Of a stretch of DNA of 64,000 bases, positions 62,001 through 64,000 are shown one piece after another. Under the pieces are notes generated by a model that saw only the letters and a list, made by a program, of their open reading frames with translations, made no database searches and was not told where the DNA came from. The stretch is from Caballeronia sp. SBC1. GTDB taxonomy: Bacteria > Pseudomonadota > Gammaproteobacteria > Burkholderiales > Burkholderiaceae. The DNA is taken from NCBI RefSeq assembly GCF_011493005.1, contig NZ_CP049159.1:496001-560000 (forward strand). Direction: 5' to 3'. The position numbers and the translations under genes are program-made. Position 1 is the stretch's first letter. Each line of letters starts with the position of its first letter.

Positions 62001-63338
62001 TCAGGATTCGACATCCGCGAGACTGAAAATTTCCGTTTTGTCGTTGTACGAAAAGATCTCGCCGTAACGGCCCCAGTTGATCACCGCGTCGAGCGTCTCT
62101 TCTGCAGCGCCGTCGGACAGAAAATCTTCCAGTTCCTGCTCGAAACGCACGCGCGGCGCGCGGTGGCCGGGACGCTCGTCGAGCACCTTCTTGAGTCGCG
62201 CGGCCAGCGGCACATTGCGTAGCAGATGTTCCGCAAACATCATCTTGCGCTCCTGTGTGCCCAACTCGGCGAAGGTGCGCGCCACCGGATTCAGGATAAT
62301 GTCACCTTCACGTACGTCGGCAAAGCCGAGATACTGCAGCGCTTCAGCCACCGGGAACAAGTCATCCACCTCAAGCTGCAGCGAACGCGCAATTTCCGGC
62401 ATGTCCGCGCGACCGTTGTAAGGCTCGGCGGCCAGCGTCTCAATCAGACCCGCCAATATGTTGGTCGACACGACTGGTAACCGGCTGCCGAGTTCGAGGC
62501 CTGTCTTCGCCGCTTCGTCGGCCTGACGAGCAGTCATCTTGGCGTAGATTTCGTCGACCAACGCGCGGAAGGCGGGATCCAGCCGGTTGCGTGGATGCGC
62601 AAACGGCACCTTGGTTTCGGCGACCACGCGGCCCGGGTTCGACGACAGCACCAGAACCCGGTCGCACATGAACACCGCTTCCTCGATGTTGTGCGTGACG
62701 ATCAGCATCGACTTGATCGGCATTTGGCCCTGCGTCCACAGATCCAGCAGGTCAGTACGCAAGTTTTCTGCAGTCAGCACATCGAGCGCGGAGAAGGGCT
62801 CGTCCATCAGCAGCAACGTCGGATCAACCACCAGCGCACGTGCAAAGCCCACGCGCTGGCGCATGCCGCCCGACAACTCGCGCGGATAAGCGTTTTCGAA
62901 GCCGTCGAGACCGATCAGATCGATTGCTGCCAACGCACGCTCACGGCGTTGATGCGGGCCTACGCCCTGCGCCTCGAGGCCCGCTTCCACGTTCTGCAGA
63001 ACAGTCAGCCAAGGGAACAGCGCGAATGTCTGGAACACCATCGCCACGCCTTCGGCAGGACCGTTGAGCGGTTTGCCAAGGTAGGTCACGTCGCCGCTGG
63101 TCGGCTCGATCAGGCCGGCAATAATGCGCAGCAGCGTCGACTTGCCCGAACCCGAACGGCCCAGCAGCCCGACGATCTCGCCTTGACACAGCGACAGGTT
63201 CACCTCGTCGAGGACAAGCAATTCTCCCTGCGTCTTGCTGAAACCGCGACATACGTCGTTGACGCGAAGAATCTCTTCACCGAGTCGGGGCGGATTCTGG
63301 AGCGGCGAGTCGGTCACGGCAGCTTTAGGATTTTGCAT
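62001..63338 (-). CDS. NrtD/SsuB-like ABC ATPase with C-terminal AAA-associated domain
   Basis: The 445-residue protein has an ABC ATPase domain of the nitrate/sulfonate/taurine group (Walker [15 protein letters not shown], signature LSGGMRQRVGFARAL, Walker B LLLMDEPFSALD, His in VTHNIEEA). A C-terminal extension of about 160 residues follows (PVVSTNILAGLIETLA, LGTQERKMMFAEHLL, VINWGRYGEIFSYNDKTEIF). I recognise the extension as the AAA-associated C-terminal domain found on such ATPases in Burkholderia. The permease gene upstream is reduced to its last codons, so the transporter is not complete here. Confidence 0.86.
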   Translation of the reverse strand: MQNPKAAVTDSPLQNPPRLGEEILRVNDVCRGFSKTQGELLVLDEVNLSLCQGEIVGLLGRSGSGKSTLLRIIAGLIEPTSGDVTYLGKPLNGPAEGVAMVFQTFALFPWLTVLQNVEAGLEAQGVGPHQRRERALAAIDLIGLDGFENAYPRELSGGMRQRVGFARALVVDPTLLLMDEPFSALDVLTAENLRTDLLDLWTQGQMPIKSMLIVTHNIEEAVFMCDRVLVLSSNPGRVVAETKVPFAHPRNRLDPAFRALVDEIYAKMTARQADEAAKTGLELGSRLPVVSTNILAGLIETLAAEPYNGRADMPEIARSLQLEVDDLFPVAEALQYLGFADVREGDIILNPVARTFAELGTQERKMMFAEHLLRNVPLAARLKKVLDERPGHRAPRVRFEQELEDFLSDGAAEETLDAVINWGRYGEIFSYNDKTEIFSLADVES

Positions 63339-63350
63339 GGCGATTTACTC

Positions 63351-63455
63351 TCAGTCGAGTGGAAGCCCGGATTCGGCATAGGCGTACGTCGGACGCCACG
63401 GCGTGCGGTTAAACAGGGTGACGAACAGAGATGGTTCATTAGTCTTTTCCACGGG
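63351..63455 (-). pseudogene. ABC transporter permease, C-terminal remnant
   Basis: The reverse strand reads SLFVTLFNRTPWRPTYAYAE to a TGA at 63351-63353, directly upstream of the ATPase gene. The NRxxWRPxYxYAE ending is that of the permease which normally precedes such ATPases. The rest of the permease is missing. Confidence 0.55.
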
Positions 63456-63614
63456 AAACCACCTGCATTCGCGCGGTTGTCGTTAGGATCAGTTCGCTCA
63501 TGACGTCACCTCATGAAACAGATATCGAGCGGTTCTGCGCCAAGCTGGTGGATGAGATGTCCCGGCGCGCAGTCCAACTCGCGCTAGCGCAGTCGAGTTG
63601 ACGCAGCAGCATCG

Positions 63615-63800
63615 TCAGAATGTGATGGTGGTCCTCACACCAACGATCGCTTCGTTGCCGATACGTTGCGACAGGTCATCCGGATTCCGCATGCCACCCG
63701 CCGGACGGAACGCGTATTGGAAGTCAGCCTGCAATTGCCACCACGGTGTGACCTGATACTGGTAGGTCGCTTCGATGATGGTTTCAGCGCTGCGCGACAA
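63615..63800 (-). pseudogene. OprB-type carbohydrate porin, C-terminal remnant
   Basis: The frame reads ETIIEATYQYQVTPWWQLQA, then FQYAFRPAGGMRNPDDLSQR, and ends AIVGVRTTITF with a terminal Phe, the final strands of OprB-family porins. Upstream of about 63800 the frame meets a stop and no longer fits the family. About 60 of the usual 400-plus residues remain. Confidence 0.7.
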
Positions 63801-64000
63801 CTAGCCTGACATGGAGGGCAAATGGAGGCAAAGTTTCCTGACGTGACGTCGGTATGCTCCATGGATGTGACACGTGAAATGTGACGATTCTGTGAAGCTG
63901 CCCCTTAATTACAGTCCGATTTTCGTCATGCGAGCCCGATCGCGTAGGGCACCGGCGTTCCACGTCCCGAAAGCCGGCGGGTCCTCGTAAAAGCTCAATC

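Noticed and set aside
63500..63601. 33-codon frame MTSPHETDIERFCAKLVDEM
   Set aside because: Protein-like, but short and without a good ribosome binding site, between two remnants; not enough to call a gene.

Overview
The window reads as part of a large low-copy secondary replicon (megaplasmid or chromid) of a Burkholderiales bacterium, most likely Paraburkholderia, Caballeronia or Burkholderia. The grounds are GC-rich coding with G/C third positions, the type of replication initiator and parAB pair at the left end, a ccdAB addiction pair, and the families of the catabolic, porin and tad-pilus genes. No rRNA, tRNA or CRISPR array was seen. The assignment is inferred from gene content only.

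Left end (1-5.3 kb): the replication and partition block. A replication initiator gene leaves the window on the minus strand. It is followed by an origin-like region with about 14 copies of an iteron in two opposed arrays around an AT-rich centre, then parA (with an inverted-repeat operator over its start), parB, a terminator, and a cluster of odd-length palindromes that are good centromere (parS) candidates. One of these lies at the centre of a perfect 51-bp palindrome.

5.3-20.7 kb: accessory DNA. It contains a decayed IS256-family element, a small gene behind a near-perfect LexA box, a ureohydrolase / LysR / periplasmic-binding-protein locus with two copies of one operator, a phaB reductase, many small lineage-type genes, ccdAB, and a stretch of dead genes (truncated haemoglobin, DUF447, IS6-type transposase). 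A stand-alone response regulator closes this part.

20.7-28.1 kb: benzoate degradation. catC, catB and catR on the minus strand face catA-benABCD on the plus strand. Together they convert benzoate to catechol, cis,cis-muconate, muconolactone and the enol-lactone. Two ATAC-N7-GTAT-type sites flank catR.

28.2-41.7 kb: a lipid/isoprenylcysteine methyltransferase-type membrane protein and then a complete tad/flp pilus locus on the minus strand: two TadE/F-type minor pilins, a TadG-like protein, Flp pilin, prepilin peptidase, CpaB, secretin, CpaD-like lipoprotein, TadZ, TadA, TadB, TadC and TadD.

42-56 kb: a flavin monooxygenase with a divergent LysR gene, then a long minus-strand catabolic and transport cluster. 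An AruI-type 2-ketoarginine decarboxylase, an aldehyde dehydrogenase and a 5'-truncated guanidinobutyrase indicate the arginine transaminase route. They precede a spermidine/putrescine-type ABC transporter and a polar-amino-acid-type ABC transporter that lacks its binding protein. A LysR gene is divergent from the cluster.

56-64 kb: a low-molecular-weight phosphatase/arsenate-reductase-type gene, a PAS-GGDEF-EAL protein with both active sites intact, an IS30-family remnant joined to a 5'-truncated porin, and an NrtD/SsuB-like ATPase whose permease and a neighbouring OprB-type porin survive only as C-terminal fragments.
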